From Lysinibacillus sphaericus (GTDB lineage Bacteria; Bacillota; Bacilli; Bacillales_A; Planococcaceae), in assembly GCF_006864135.1 (NCBI RefSeq), contig NZ_SADV01000020.1, forward strand, positions 20,183 to 84,182: a stretch of 64,000 nucleotides of DNA, read 5' to 3'. The position numbers and the translations under genes were made by a program. Shown piece after piece: positions 55,675 through 63,729 of this stretch; within the stretch, counting starts at the first letter, position 1, and each line of letters begins with the position of its first letter. The notes below the pieces were generated by a model, which made no database searches, had not been told where the DNA came from, and saw nothing but the letters and a program-made list of their open reading frames with translations.

Positions 55675-58600
55675 AGCCTTTAAAGTTAACGATTACTGCA
55701 TTCGGTCCATATAAAAATACAGAGGTTATTGATTTTCAACAGCTTGGTGAACATCGTCTATTTGCGATTTCCGGAAAAACAGGCGCAGGGAAAACGACGA
55801 TTTTTGATGCGATATGCTATGCACTTTACGGATCGGGTAGCGGTGAAGATCGTCAGGATACTGCTATGCTTCGAAGCGGGTTTGCGGATGATGATGTGTA
55901 TACTGCAGTGGAGCTCGTTTTTGAAATGCATGATAGAGTCTATCAAATTTTACGTCAGCCAGGTCATATTAAAGCAACAAACAAAAGTGTCACTGGCAAG
56001 AAAATTGAACTGGCTGAAATCAAAGGAAACACGCTTGATTATAATATTGTAGAAAAGCAGCAAACGCTTGAGGTAGATAAAAAGCTACAGGATATAATCG
56101 GCCTCACAAAGGATCAGTTTAGTCAAATTGTTATGCTACCACAAGGCGAATTTCGCAAGCTGTTAACCTCAGATTCTACGAATAAAGAAGTTATTTTACG
56201 CAAAATTTTTAAAACAGATCGCTTTGGTGCGATGACAAAAAGACTTGATGCGAAACGAAAAGAGGCGGAAAGTGATTTACTGCATGCTCAACAATTAAAG
56301 GAACATCTTCTTGGCCAAATTGCAGGTGCTTTACCACAGCGTTCGTCATCTTTATTTACTTGCATTACTAATAATACTGACAATATGCATCAGCTGAAGA
56401 AGGCTCTAGAAGAGGAGCAAACCTATTATACGGAATGTATACAATTGGAATTGCAACGCTATAAAGAGGCTTATGCGCATCATCAAAAAGAGCAGGAATT
56501 TTATAGTAGAGCGAAAACACTAAATGAGCAATTTGATGAGCAAACTAATCGTCAGAATCGCCTACAAGCATTGCTACAAGAACAAGATATATATAGCGCA
56601 AAAGAACGCGAAATTGCATTAGCAGAGAAAGCAGAGCGTCTTGTCATACTTGAGCAACAATGTATCGATTTACGTGCTGAGCAAAATCGTAAAGAACAAT
56701 CCTATCAGCAAGCAATGACAGAGCAGAAAAACATAGAAGCTCAGTTAAAAATAGCGCAGGAAAAGTTTAACGTTGAAGAGGCGAAAGAACCTGAGCGTCA
56801 ACACGTTTTACAACAGGAATTACAGCTACAGGTATTATTACCGAAGTTCGAGACGTATGAGAATAATCTGCAGCAAATGCAAATAGCTGAACAATATGTT
56901 GCAACAGCAAAGCTAGCTGTAGACGATAATAGTAAAATCGTAGAAACAGGACAAATGCAAGTTCAGCAATTAACAAAAACAATTGAACAATATGAAAAAC
57001 AACTTGAGCCATATGAAAGTTATTTAGAACAGCTACCTAAGTTAAAAGAGCAAGTATCATTACTAGCGCAAGTTGAAAAATATACGAGAGCAGTTGCAAC
57101 AGCGGAGCAGGATGTAGCCACTACTAATGTCCATTATCAAGAAAGTAAGCAGGCTCTTCAAAAGTTGGAGCAACAATGGATTGCGAGTCAAGCAAGTATT
57201 TTAGCACAGCAACTTAAGGACGGAGAGCCTTGTCCAGTGTGTGGTAGTACAACACACCTCGAAACACATCGTGAGCAATTAGAGATGATTGAATTAGCAG
57301 AGGTGGAGGCTTTACGAGGAAAGGCTAGTACTGATGAGCGCAAGTTTTTAGAGAAAGAAGCTTTATTGAATTCTACAAAGCATCTTCTACAAGAGGCGCT
57401 AGAACAGTTAGAGACAAATGAGATTGATCAATCGAATCAAGCACAAATTGTAGCTTCCTTGCAAAACGTAGAGCAACAAATAACAATCTTAAAAGTAGTG
57501 AGCCATCAATTATCTGATGTACGTATTCAACAAAAGGATCATCGTGCACGAATGGAGCAGTTACAAGAAAAGCAAATAAAACTTGAGCAATATTTAGTTG
57601 AGAAAACGAAGGAATTGACTAAACAACAAGCAATTGTAGAAGAGCAGCAAAAGCATATTCCAGAAAATCTTTCGACGCTACAAGCATTGCAACAGGCAAT
57701 CGCTCATATAGGATCACAAAAACTTGCATTACAAACTGCGTGGAATAGTAGCCAACAAAGTTTGCAATCTGCCAAGGAAGCCGCAAATAATGCTAGAATG
57801 ACCGCAGAAATAGCGAAACAGGCTTTTGAGGAATTAAAGCTGAAAATGGATGAAAAGCGCGAGCAATTTTCAGTGAGTATGAAGGAAGCAGGCTTTGAAA
57901 GCTATGATGAATTTGCTACTGGGAAGCGTAGCGCGTTGCAAATAGAAGCTTTACGGAAATCTTGCAATGAATATGCACTACAAATCCACACATTACAAGT
58001 ACAAATTACTGAGGGAGAGAAGCATCTTAAAGGGCAAGAGAAGCAAGATTTAACGACCATGGAAGAAAAGTTAGAGATGCTTCGTGTCACATATGAGGAA
58101 GCTTTTAAAGTATTGCAACAAATGGAAGGATTTGCGAAGGCTTGTGCAGACTTTATCAAAAAAGTTGAGGAGACCGAACAGGAGATTCATTTACTTGAAA
58201 AAGAAGCGGGGCGAGTAAAGGAGCTCTATGCAATGTTAAATGGACAGAATGTGAAAAAGCTGTCTTTTGAGCGTTATATTCAAATCAATTATTTAGATAA
58301 AATAACAGAGGCGGCAAATGTTCGACTTTATCATTTATCCAACGGTCAATTTGAGCTACGACGTTCAGATCGCTTAGAAAAGCATGCCAAGCAAAGTGGG
58401 CTAGGACTAGATGTGTATGATGCTTATACAGATCAATTACGAGATGTCAAAACATTATCAGGGGGAGAAAAGTTTAATGCGTCTTTAAGTCTTGCCCTTG
58501 GGATGGCAGATGTCATTCAAAGCTTTCAAGGTAATATCCGTATTGAAACGATGTTTATTGATGAGGGCTTCGGTTCTCTCGATGAAGAAGCATTAAATAA

Positions 58601-58751
58601 GGCGATTGATACTCTTATTGATTTACAAGATTCCGGACGTATGATTGGAGTCATTTCTCACGTTGCGGAGTTAAAGGCTACAATGCCAGCTGTGTTGCAT
58701 GTTGAAAAAGCAATGAACGGTCATAGTCAAACATATTTTGAAGTGAAATAA
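55671..58751 (+). CDS. sbcC: Exonuclease SbcC (Rad50 homologue)
   Basis: This 1026-residue ATPase partner of SbcD has Walker A GKTGAGKTT (about residues 36-44), two long Gln/Glu-rich coiled coils, a zinc hook CPVCG (about 519-523), the ABC signature LSGGEKFNASLSLALG (about 930) and Walker B TMFIDEGFGSLD. It opens DNA ends for SbcD. Length is within the family range. It is translationally coupled to sbcD and followed by a terminator. Confidence 0.96.
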   Translation: MKPLKLTITAFGPYKNTEVIDFQQLGEHRLFAISGKTGAGKTTIFDAICYALYGSGSGEDRQDTAMLRSGFADDDVYTAVELVFEMHDRVYQILRQPGHIKATNKSVTGKKIELAEIKGNTLDYNIVEKQQTLEVDKKLQDIIGLTKDQFSQIVMLPQGEFRKLLTSDSTNKEVILRKIFKTDRFGAMTKRLDAKRKEAESDLLHAQQLKEHLLGQIAGALPQRSSSLFTCITNNTDNMHQLKKALEEEQTYYTECIQLELQRYKEAYAHHQKEQEFYSRAKTLNEQFDEQTNRQNRLQALLQEQDIYSAKEREIALAEKAERLVILEQQCIDLRAEQNRKEQSYQQAMTEQKNIEAQLKIAQEKFNVEEAKEPERQHVLQQELQLQVLLPKFETYENNLQQMQIAEQYVATAKLAVDDNSKIVETGQMQVQQLTKTIEQYEKQLEPYESYLEQLPKLKEQVSLLAQVEKYTRAVATAEQDVATTNVHYQESKQALQKLEQQWIASQASILAQQLKDGEPCPVCGSTTHLETHREQLEMIELAEVEALRGKASTDERKFLEKEALLNSTKHLLQEALEQLETNEIDQSNQAQIVASLQNVEQQITILKVVSHQLSDVRIQQKDHRARMEQLQEKQIKLEQYLVEKTKELTKQQAIVEEQQKHIPENLSTLQALQQAIAHIGSQKLALQTAWNSSQQSLQSAKEAANNARMTAEIAKQAFEELKLKMDEKREQFSVSMKEAGFESYDEFATGKRSALQIEALRKSCNEYALQIHTLQVQITEGEKHLKGQEKQDLTTMEEKLEMLRVTYEEAFKVLQQMEGFAKACADFIKKVEETEQEIHLLEKEAGRVKELYAMLNGQNVKKLSFERYIQINYLDKITEAANVRLYHLSNGQFELRRSDRLEKHAKQSGLGLDVYDAYTDQLRDVKTLSGGEKFNASLSLALGMADVIQSFQGNIRIETMFIDEGFGSLDEEALNKAIDTLIDLQDSGRMIGVISHVAELKATMPAVLHVEKAMNGHSQTYFEVK

Positions 58752-58804
58752 CAAAGAGGCGTATCTCCGTTTGTTGGAAATACGCCTTGTTGTTATTTTT
58801 TTTT
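58750..58804. terminator. Terminator after sbcC
   Basis: AACAAAGAGGCGTAT pairs with ATACGCCTTGTTGTT (small bulges), followed on the plus strand by a nine-base T-run. The T-run doubles as the lysine codons at the end of the minus-strand peptide gene. Confidence 0.85.
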
Positions 58805-58912
58805 AGTTACGTTAGGATTTGTTCCTTTTTTTGCAGCGATTACTTTTTTGACAATTGGGATAACGATAGGTGCTAATTTTACAGCGGTTTTAACAACTTT
58901 AGATACTTTCAC
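58793..58912 (-). CDS. 39-residue cationic amphipathic peptide
   Basis: A GTG start at 58912 with AAGGAG upstream on the minus strand opens a 39-residue frame: MKVSKVVKTAVKLAPIVIPI, then VKKVIAAKKGTNPNVTKKK. It is strongly basic (12 lysines, no acidic residue), with a Val/Ile/Ala-rich helix broken by two prolines. It lacks a leader and resembles leaderless bacteriocin-like or membrane-active small proteins, but it could equally be a small nucleic-acid-binding or structural peptide. No immunity or export gene is adjacent except a small DUF4870 membrane protein upstream. Confidence 0.6.
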   Translation of the reverse strand: MKVSKVVKTAVKLAPIVIPIVKKVIAAKKGTNPNVTKKK

Positions 58913-58964
58913 AAAATAACAGCTCCTTAAGTACTGTGTGTTCAAGGAGAGGTTAAGATGAAAC

Positions 58965-59300
58965 TTATCGGATCACCCGAACTGCCTGAATAATATTCCA
59001 AATAACGACTCCTAATGAAACGAGAATATAAATTGCGAATGAAGCAAACCAAATGATAAGAAAATTATTACTATCTGAATTTAGATCAAAATTAGTGTTG
59101 AATGATAAAGTTGAGAAAATAAAGACTGCAAAGAAAATTATTCCGAATGCGACTGGGATTAAATGTGATATTAGTGCTCGAATAGAGTGCCTCTTTACGT
59201 CGCTATCTTTTGTCACAAAGTAAACGACTAATGGCACAATAAAGGGTGCAAATAAAATACTGAGATAACTAAAGGCAGATAATATTTTTTGGTTCTCCAT
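58965..59300 (-). CDS. DUF4870 family membrane protein
   Basis: This 111-residue protein has three predicted membrane spans (LSILFAPFIVPLVVYFVT near the start, a second around residues 45-65, a third around 85-105), with the basic segment DSDVKRHSIRALI between the first two, as in the DUF4870/Tic20-like family. AAAGGAGGT lies before the ATG at 59300; the longer frame is rejected. Function is unknown. It may share a transcript with the cationic peptide gene 50 bases downstream. Confidence 0.82.
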   Translation of the reverse strand: MENQKILSAFSYLSILFAPFIVPLVVYFVTKDSDVKRHSIRALISHLIPVAFGIIFFAVFIFSTLSFNTNFDLNSDSNNFLIIWFASFAIYILVSLGVVIWNIIQAVRVIR

Positions 59301-59427
59301 AGTAGTACCTCCTTTTTTAATATTTACGCATGAAAAACGATAAAGTTTCAAAAAAAATGTGGAAGAGGTTGTAATCATAACAGTGTTTGCGTACAATGAG
59401 GTTGTTCAATAAAATTAAGATGTACGA

Positions 59428-59519
59428 CCACAAGGGGAGCTGATGATGTCAGCTGAGACTGGGCACGTAATGCCTTGACTCTTCGAACCTGTAAGTTAAC
59501 ACTTGCGTAGGGATTGTGG
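59428..59519 (+). promoter_or_regulatory. TPP (thiamine pyrophosphate) riboswitch
   Basis: The aptamer shows the THI-box core: CCACAAGGGGAGC, CAGCTGAGACTGGGCACGTA, CTTCGAACCTGTAAGTTAAC, CTTGCGTAGGGATTGTGG, with the outer P1 helix CCACAA/TTGTGG. It controls the thiT gene. Confidence 0.95.
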
Positions 59520-59537
59520 ATAGAAACCGACACTTTT

Positions 59538-59570
59538 ACGATGTGAGGCTCTGTCCTGGCATCGTTTTTT
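59538..59570 (+). terminator. Terminator of the TPP riboswitch
   Basis: ACGATG pairs with CATCGT, then TTTTT. The right arm CTGGCATC can alternatively pair with GATGCCAG just downstream, giving an antiterminator-like alternative. Confidence 0.7.
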
Positions 59571-59658
59571 ATCTTTTTGATGCCAGATAGGGACATATTT
59601 GCCAACTGATTTCTATTCCTGCTCTTGTATCCTACATCGGAACAAAGGAGAGAATATT

Positions 59659-60219
59659 ATGGACAATAAAAAACTGTTAATGCTTGTGGAGATTGCGATA
59701 TTCGCTGCGATTGGCCTTGTGCTCGATCAGGTTTCCTTTAAAGTATGGGCACAAGGCGGCTCTGTTAGTCTAGTGATGGTGCCAATAATTTTAATAGCAT
59801 TCCGCTGGGGTCTTATTCCAGGCATGACAACCGGTTTACTCATTGGTGTAATGCAAACAATGTTTGGTGCTACAATTGTGCATTGGCTACAAGGAACACT
59901 TGATTATGGTGTTGCCTTTACAGTAGTGGGCTTAGCTGCCGTTGTACGTCGACCGGTGCTTGAGGCTGCAAAAAATTTAAACAAAAAGAAAATGGCGCTT
60001 TATATTATTTTAGGAACTGTATTAGCAGGTTTTTTACGCTATGCAGCACATACCATTGGTGGCGCTGTATTTTTCGAAGAGTATGCAGGCGATCAAAATG
60101 CGTGGATTTATTCAATCATCTATAATGGAACATATATGCTACCAGCAACGATTTTAACAGCGATTGTCGGTGTTCTGCTATTTACGGCAGCACCTCAGTT
60201 AATGCAACGGAAATCCTAA
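59659..60219 (+). CDS. thiT: Thiamine ECF transporter substrate-binding subunit ThiT
   Basis: This 186-residue, six-span S component captures thiamine and docks with the shared EcfA-EcfA'-EcfT module. The family sequence is clear: LVLDQVSFKVWAQGGSVSL, PIILIAFRWGLIPGMTTGLL, FGATIVHWLQGTLDYGVAF, with the tryptophan and tyrosine residues of the binding pocket. GGAGAGA precedes the ATG at 59659; the in-frame extension upstream has no ribosome site. It is controlled by the TPP riboswitch and ends at a terminator. Confidence 0.95.
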   Translation: MDNKKLLMLVEIAIFAAIGLVLDQVSFKVWAQGGSVSLVMVPIILIAFRWGLIPGMTTGLLIGVMQTMFGATIVHWLQGTLDYGVAFTVVGLAAVVRRPVLEAAKNLNKKKMALYIILGTVLAGFLRYAAHTIGGAVFFEEYAGDQNAWIYSIIYNGTYMLPATILTAIVGVLLFTAAPQLMQRKS

Positions 60220-60227
60220 CTATTATG

Positions 60228-60258
60228 CCCTTCACATGAGTGAAGGGTTTTTGTTTTG
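60228..60258 (+). terminator. Intrinsic terminator after thiT
   Basis: CCCTTCAC pairs perfectly with GTGAAGGG around ATGA, then TTTTTGTTTT. Confidence 0.9.
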
Positions 60259-60282
60259 GCTGTTTTCGAAAAGATTGTTGCT

Positions 60283-60309
60283 ATTCAAATAACGGAGCAG
60301 TTTACTTCC
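60283..60309. repeat. Cassette-boundary-like site 1
   Basis: ATTCAAATAACGGAGCAG then TTTACTTCC shares the AACGGAGCAGTTTA core with sites near 62.02, 62.48, 62.61 and 62.66 kb, all in the same orientation. It marks the left edge of the accessory region. Confidence 0.55.
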
Positions 60310-60382
60310 AATGTGTGCTATACTTTCAAAGTAATAGCATGACTCGTCATGCTTGAAAAAACGCCGTATTCAGGAGGGTGTA

Positions 60383-60700
60383 ATGGGGAAGGCATTCTGC
60401 AAAAGAACTAAAGAGATAATTGTAGATGGTTTTCAATTCCACTGCGTTATTAATGAGATCCCTAGTAAAAAATTTGTGAATTTTAAAGTCTATTCATCAA
60501 AAACATCATATTTTGAAGTCTTGTTTACATGGGAAGGTAGCTGGAACTTCATCCCACATAAGCCAAGCAATTGTGAACGTTTAATTAGATATGCGATTGA
60601 AAATGGATGGGAATTTAGTGTTGAAAAGAAAACGTTTAAAATAGAACAAGGTGATTTTCTCATTGATAAATTAGGACTAACCTCACATATTTCTCATTAA
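60383..60700 (+). CDS. Hypothetical protein
   Basis: This 105-residue soluble protein (MGKAFCKRTKEIIVDGFQFH...) is rich in aromatic residues and predicted beta strands. CAGGAGGG lies before the ATG at 60383. It is monocistronic and followed by a hairpin terminator at 60732-60774. No family recognised. It lies at the start of the accessory region. Confidence 0.65.
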   Translation: MGKAFCKRTKEIIVDGFQFHCVINEIPSKKFVNFKVYSSKTSYFEVLFTWEGSWNFIPHKPSNCERLIRYAIENGWEFSVEKKTFKIEQGDFLIDKLGLTSHISH

Positions 60701-61038
60701 GCTAACGTAGTGCTTCCCTTCAATAAGAATAGGACTTGCGTGTATGATTGAATCCCATACGCACAAGTCCTTTTGTTATGCTTTCACAACCTCTCCTGTA
60801 GCTTCACACATGGCTCTATAGCAACAATTAGACTGTTTCCCTCTGCTCTACTAACCACACTCACAGGTTCGTTAAAGGCTCGTTCAACTCTACTTAGGTA
60901 CTTGTTACTCAGTTCTTGTAGCTGTCAATCTCATTTGTTGCACATTTACCATTCCTCTACCAACCCAAACTCTGCTATGTTACAATTTCGATATAGAAAA
61001 AATTTTAAGTTAGTGAAAAAAGTGGGAGGATTTGAGTT
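60701..61038. repeat. Gap with terminator and first copy of a duplicated segment (60763-60832)
   Basis: GGACTTGCGTGTATG/CATACGCACAAGTCC forms a terminator (60732-60770) ending TTTTG. The following 60 bases, ATGCTTTCACAACCTCTCC then TAGCTTCACACATGGCTCTA, recur about 550 bases downstream at 61313-61383. No gene is seen in the rest of the gap. Confidence 0.7.
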
Positions 61039-61233
61039 TTGAATAGTTATTATACAGAAGATATGAACAGTTTTAATTCAGGAGATATTTTATTTAGTGC
61101 TTTCTCGATTTTCGGGTTATTATTTTCTCTTATTCCATTTATTTTTTTCCTTTGGTTTGCTATCAGTACAACTAAGCAATTAAAAAGGCAATCTTTATTA
61201 TTGGAAGAAATCAATGAAAAATTAAAACGTTAA
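61039..61233 (+). CDS. Small single-span membrane protein
   Basis: This 64-residue protein has one strong hydrophobic segment (SIFGLLFSLIPFIFFLWFAI) and a basic C-terminal coil (TTKQLKRQSLLLEEINEKLK). The start is TTG at 61039 with GGGAGGA about nine bases upstream. It lies between the two copies of the duplicated intergenic segment. A related small-protein type is common in Bacillaceae; function unknown. Confidence 0.6.
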   Translation: MNSYYTEDMNSFNSGDILFSAFSIFGLLFSLIPFIFFLWFAISTTKQLKRQSLLLEEINEKLKR

Positions 61234-61291
61234 CAAGGACTATAATCTCCTTTTAACAATCAAACCAATAGCCACCACGCTTAAATCTTAG

Positions 61292-61383
61292 GGACTTGTG
61301 CGTAACACTACTACAAGTCCTTTTGTTATGCTTTCTCTATCACTCCTATAGCTACACACATGGCTCTGTAGCACCAATCAAAC
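61292..61383. repeat. Second copy of the duplicated segment with its terminator
   Basis: GGACTTGT/ACAAGTCC hairpin plus TTTTG is followed by ATGCTTTCTCTATCACTCC and TAGCTACACACATGGCTCTG, matching 60763-60832 with scattered differences. Confidence 0.75.
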
Positions 61384-61406
61384 AAAAAGATGTGCTACCC
61401 GCAATC

Positions 61407-61686
61407 TCACATATTGAAACTGACTAGAAGACTCTGATAAAGAGTTGATTGAAATGGATTGCGTTCTGCAACTCCGATTAATTTTTCCAATCTTTCAAGC
61501 GCCCAATTAAACGAACGTGCTTTGCAATCTGTATCAATGAATTGTGCGAACTCTTCTACACCTGCTTCTTTAACTGATTCAGAAGTAGGGTAAGCTTGTA
61601 AAGTTTTTATGGAAATCTCAGCGTATAAATCGCCAAAAACTCCTTGTACTCAGGGAATATTTGATCTAATACGGCTTGAATTAGAT
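61407..61686 (-). pseudogene. IS110-family transposase remnant, frameshifted
   Basis: On the minus strand, LIQAVLDQIFPEYK (about 61686-61640) continues after a frameshift as GVFGDLYAEISIKTLQAYPT then SESVKEAGVEEFAQF, down to a stop at 61407. This order and wording match the middle of IS110-type transposases, just after the DEDD catalytic core. The rest of the protein and both element ends are missing. Identification is from memory of the family. Confidence 0.65.
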
Positions 61687-61950
61687 GGGGACCTTTTTGA
61701 TGAACTTATGTCTAAGGATTTTGGTGAAAAAATGAATCATCTGGAAACATTCGCACATAACACAAATAGACCTTATAAAAGCCTCGCCTATTTTGGAATA
61801 ACATTGATACCGCCGAGTTCTCATAAACAATTTTTAAATATGGTTAGTGAAGCAAACGATGAGTACAAATCAGAAGAACTTGAAGAATTGATGAAAAAAA
61901 TAGCAGAAGCAATAAAAGAAGATAGTTGTTTGATTCATTATGGTGTTTAA
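61687..61950 (+). pseudogene. 3' part of a gene truncated by the IS110 remnant
   Basis: An open frame of about 88 codons runs DGDLFDELMSKDFGEKMNHL ... to SCLIHYGV with normal coding character. Upstream of about 61687 the same frame reads antisense through the IS110 remnant (nominal ATG at 61609 without a ribosome site). It therefore looks like the intact C-terminal part of a gene whose 5' end was lost at the insertion. Family not recognised. Confidence 0.55.
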
Positions 61951-61975
61951 TTTTGTCAATACATACATGAAGCTA

Positions 61976-62031
61976 AGAGGTGGTTGTTCGATTAGAGCAA
62001 TCGCTTCTTGTGCTAACGGAGCAGTTTAATA
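61976..62031. repeat. Cassette-boundary-like site 2 with preceding hairpin
   Basis: AGAGGTGGTTG/CAATCGCTTCT (61976-62008, three G-U) is followed directly by TGCTAACGGAGCAGTTTAAT. The hairpin has no T-run. It lies 20 bases before the acetyltransferase gene. Confidence 0.6.
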
Positions 62032-62049
62032 AAAGAAGGGACATATTTT

Positions 62050-62457
62050 ATGAAAGAAATTAAATCGACATCTATTCAACCTAATGTAAAAGAACTTTTA
62101 TCCTTCGCAACCTCTGAAAAGAATGTTGAGAAAGAATATGAATTATATATGCAATCTCCAGTAAGAAAGTTATATGGATATGACCTTGAATCTGAGGTTG
62201 CTGGTTGTATTGGAATAGAATTTTTAAGTCCAAAGCGTTGTGAAATAAAACATATCGCAGTATCTCTGGATCATAGAGGAATAGGTATTGGAAGTAAAAT
62301 GATTAGCTTTATTTTGGAAAAATATTCTTTATCTTTTATATTTGCTGAAACCGATAAAGATGCTGTGAACTTTTATGAAAATTATGGATTTAAGATAACG
62401 AGTTTAGGTGAAAAATATCCAGGTGTGGAACGATTTCAGTGTATTTTAAAAAGTTAA
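62050..62457 (+). CDS. GNAT-family acetyltransferase
   Basis: This 135-residue single-domain N-acetyltransferase has the acetyl-CoA loop LDHRGIGIGSKMISFIL (about residues 74-90) and the closing DAVNFYENYGFKITSLG. The substrate is unknown. GAAGGG precedes the ATG. It is tightly bracketed by copies of the AACGGAGCAG-type site at 62011 and 62473, which suggests a mobile or exchangeable single-gene cassette. Confidence 0.88.
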   Translation: MKEIKSTSIQPNVKELLSFATSEKNVEKEYELYMQSPVRKLYGYDLESEVAGCIGIEFLSPKRCEIKHIAVSLDHRGIGIGSKMISFILEKYSLSFIFAETDKDAVNFYENYGFKITSLGEKYPGVERFQCILKS

Positions 62458-62472
62458 TAGGACTAAGTCTTC

Positions 62473-62500
62473 TTCAACTATCGGAGTGTTTTACTTGAAG
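62473..62500. repeat. Cassette-boundary-like site 3 (diverged)
   Basis: TTCAACTATCGGAGTGTTTT then ACTTGAAG resembles the TTCAAATAACGGAGCAGTTT then ACTTCC of site 1, 16 bases after the acetyltransferase stop. Confidence 0.45.
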
Positions 62501-62506
62501 ATCATT

Positions 62507-62531
62507 GAGTTGCATATGCAGCTCTTTTTTT
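62507..62531 (+). terminator. Terminator after the acetyltransferase gene
   Basis: GAGTTGCA pairs with TGCAGCTC (one G-U), then TTTTTTT. Confidence 0.8.
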
Positions 62532-62580
62532 CTTTATTGAACTCCCATGAAAGAACTTAATCATCTTTCATTTTCTGTGG

Positions 62581-62683
62581 TGAAGTGCTGCTTTTTGCAC
62601 TTCATGGATGGCTAACGGGGCAGGTTAGTTCAATAGCGTTGTTTAACTTGTGCTCAACAATCGGGCCATTTAATTGAATAACG
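62581..62683. repeat. Cassette-boundary-like sites 4 and 5
   Basis: TGAAGTGC/GCACTTCA hairpin (62581-62604) precedes GGCTAACGGGGCAGGTTAGT (site 4, 62610-62629). A diverged copy, CAACAATCGGGCCATTTAAT (62655-62674), follows. The stretch 62532-62797 otherwise holds no gene. Confidence 0.55.
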
Positions 62684-62735
62684 CCTTTGGTAAAATTGAT
62701 GAATTTATGTTAAAATCTGGTATGAATTATAAACC

Positions 62736-62763
62736 GATGTACATAAACTGATGTACATAAACT
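62736..62763 (+). repeat. Two tandem 14-bp repeats before the serine hydrolase gene
   Basis: GATGTACATAAACT occurs twice head to tail, each containing the 6-bp palindrome TGTACA. It lies just upstream of the ribosome site and could be an operator or a replication slippage product. Confidence 0.6.
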
Positions 62764-62797
62764 AATGACGCAATTTAGTGGAGGAGGGATTATATGT

Positions 62798-63715
62798 ATG
62801 AGTGAAATATCTTTTAATGAGTTAGAGAAGAAGGTCAAAAAGATTAAAATTGAAGCTTTTGTCATTCATAAAGGGAATACACGGATCTTTGAATATTTAA
62901 AGAATAAAAAAGTCGCAGAAAAGCCGTTCAAGGTTTATTCCATTACAAAGAGTATTATATCTATATTAATTGGAATTATGGTCGATAAAGGGCTAATAAA
63001 AAATATTCACGAACCGATTCATCACTACTTTCCAGAAATACTAGAATTTAATGACCCAACGAAGGAGGAAATCACACTATTTCATTTGTTGACTATGACC
63101 TCGGGGTTACAGGTAGGAAATTTTCAAGCTTCAAAAAACTGGGTTAAGTTCATATTAGATCAACCAATGATTCATAAACCGGGTTCAACCTTTCAATATC
63201 ATGATGGAAACTCTCATTTATTAAGCGCAATTATCCAAAAAATTTCCGGTATTTCTACCGCATCATTTGCCGAGAAGTATTTATTCCATCCATTAGGGAT
63301 CAATAAATACATTTGGGTAAAGGACCCGCAAGGAATTCACGGAGGCGGCTTTAGTATTTCATTAAATGTAGAGGACTTGGTGAAGCTTGGATTTTTATTT
63401 TTAAACGAAGGCCAATTTAATTCAAAGCAGTTGATTTCATCCTACTTTCTCCAACAAATGATAAGACCGTATAAACAAGTCGATACTACTATTGAAGGAA
63501 CACGTGGATATGGTTATCAGTTATGGACCTATGAAAGTACTAATGATAACACCCAAATGGAATATTACTATGCTTTTGGGTTATTCGGACAATATATATT
63601 TATTGTACCGAAGTTAAATATAATGGCTGTAGTAAAAAGCCATCTACAATATGACCAGCAATCTGCACCGAGACTCTTTTTCGAAGAACTTTTAGGTAGT
63701 TGGATGGATGAGTGA
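62798..63715 (+). CDS. Beta-lactamase/penicillin-binding-protein-like serine hydrolase
   Basis: This 305-residue member of the class C beta-lactamase family has YSITKS with the SxxK pair (about residues 47-53), YHDGNSH at the YxN position (about 132), and HGGGFS at the third motif. Typical members are esterases, D-amino acid peptidases or PBP4*-like proteins. No signal peptide is visible, so it is probably cytosolic. The ATG at 62798 follows GGAGGAGGG. It lies in the accessory region, downstream of cassette-like sites. Confidence 0.85.
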   Translation: MSEISFNELEKKVKKIKIEAFVIHKGNTRIFEYLKNKKVAEKPFKVYSITKSIISILIGIMVDKGLIKNIHEPIHHYFPEILEFNDPTKEEITLFHLLTMTSGLQVGNFQASKNWVKFILDQPMIHKPGSTFQYHDGNSHLLSAIIQKISGISTASFAEKYLFHPLGINKYIWVKDPQGIHGGGFSISLNVEDLVKLGFLFLNEGQFNSKQLISSYFLQQMIRPYKQVDTTIEGTRGYGYQLWTYESTNDNTQMEYYYAFGLFGQYIFIVPKLNIMAVVKSHLQYDQQSAPRLFFEELLGSWMDE

Positions 63716-63729
63716 GACATTTATACAAA

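Noticed and set aside
60773..61042. 89-residue plus-strand ORF before the small membrane protein
   Set aside because: It runs through a terminator tail and the duplicated intergenic segment, with no ribosome site and low-complexity text.
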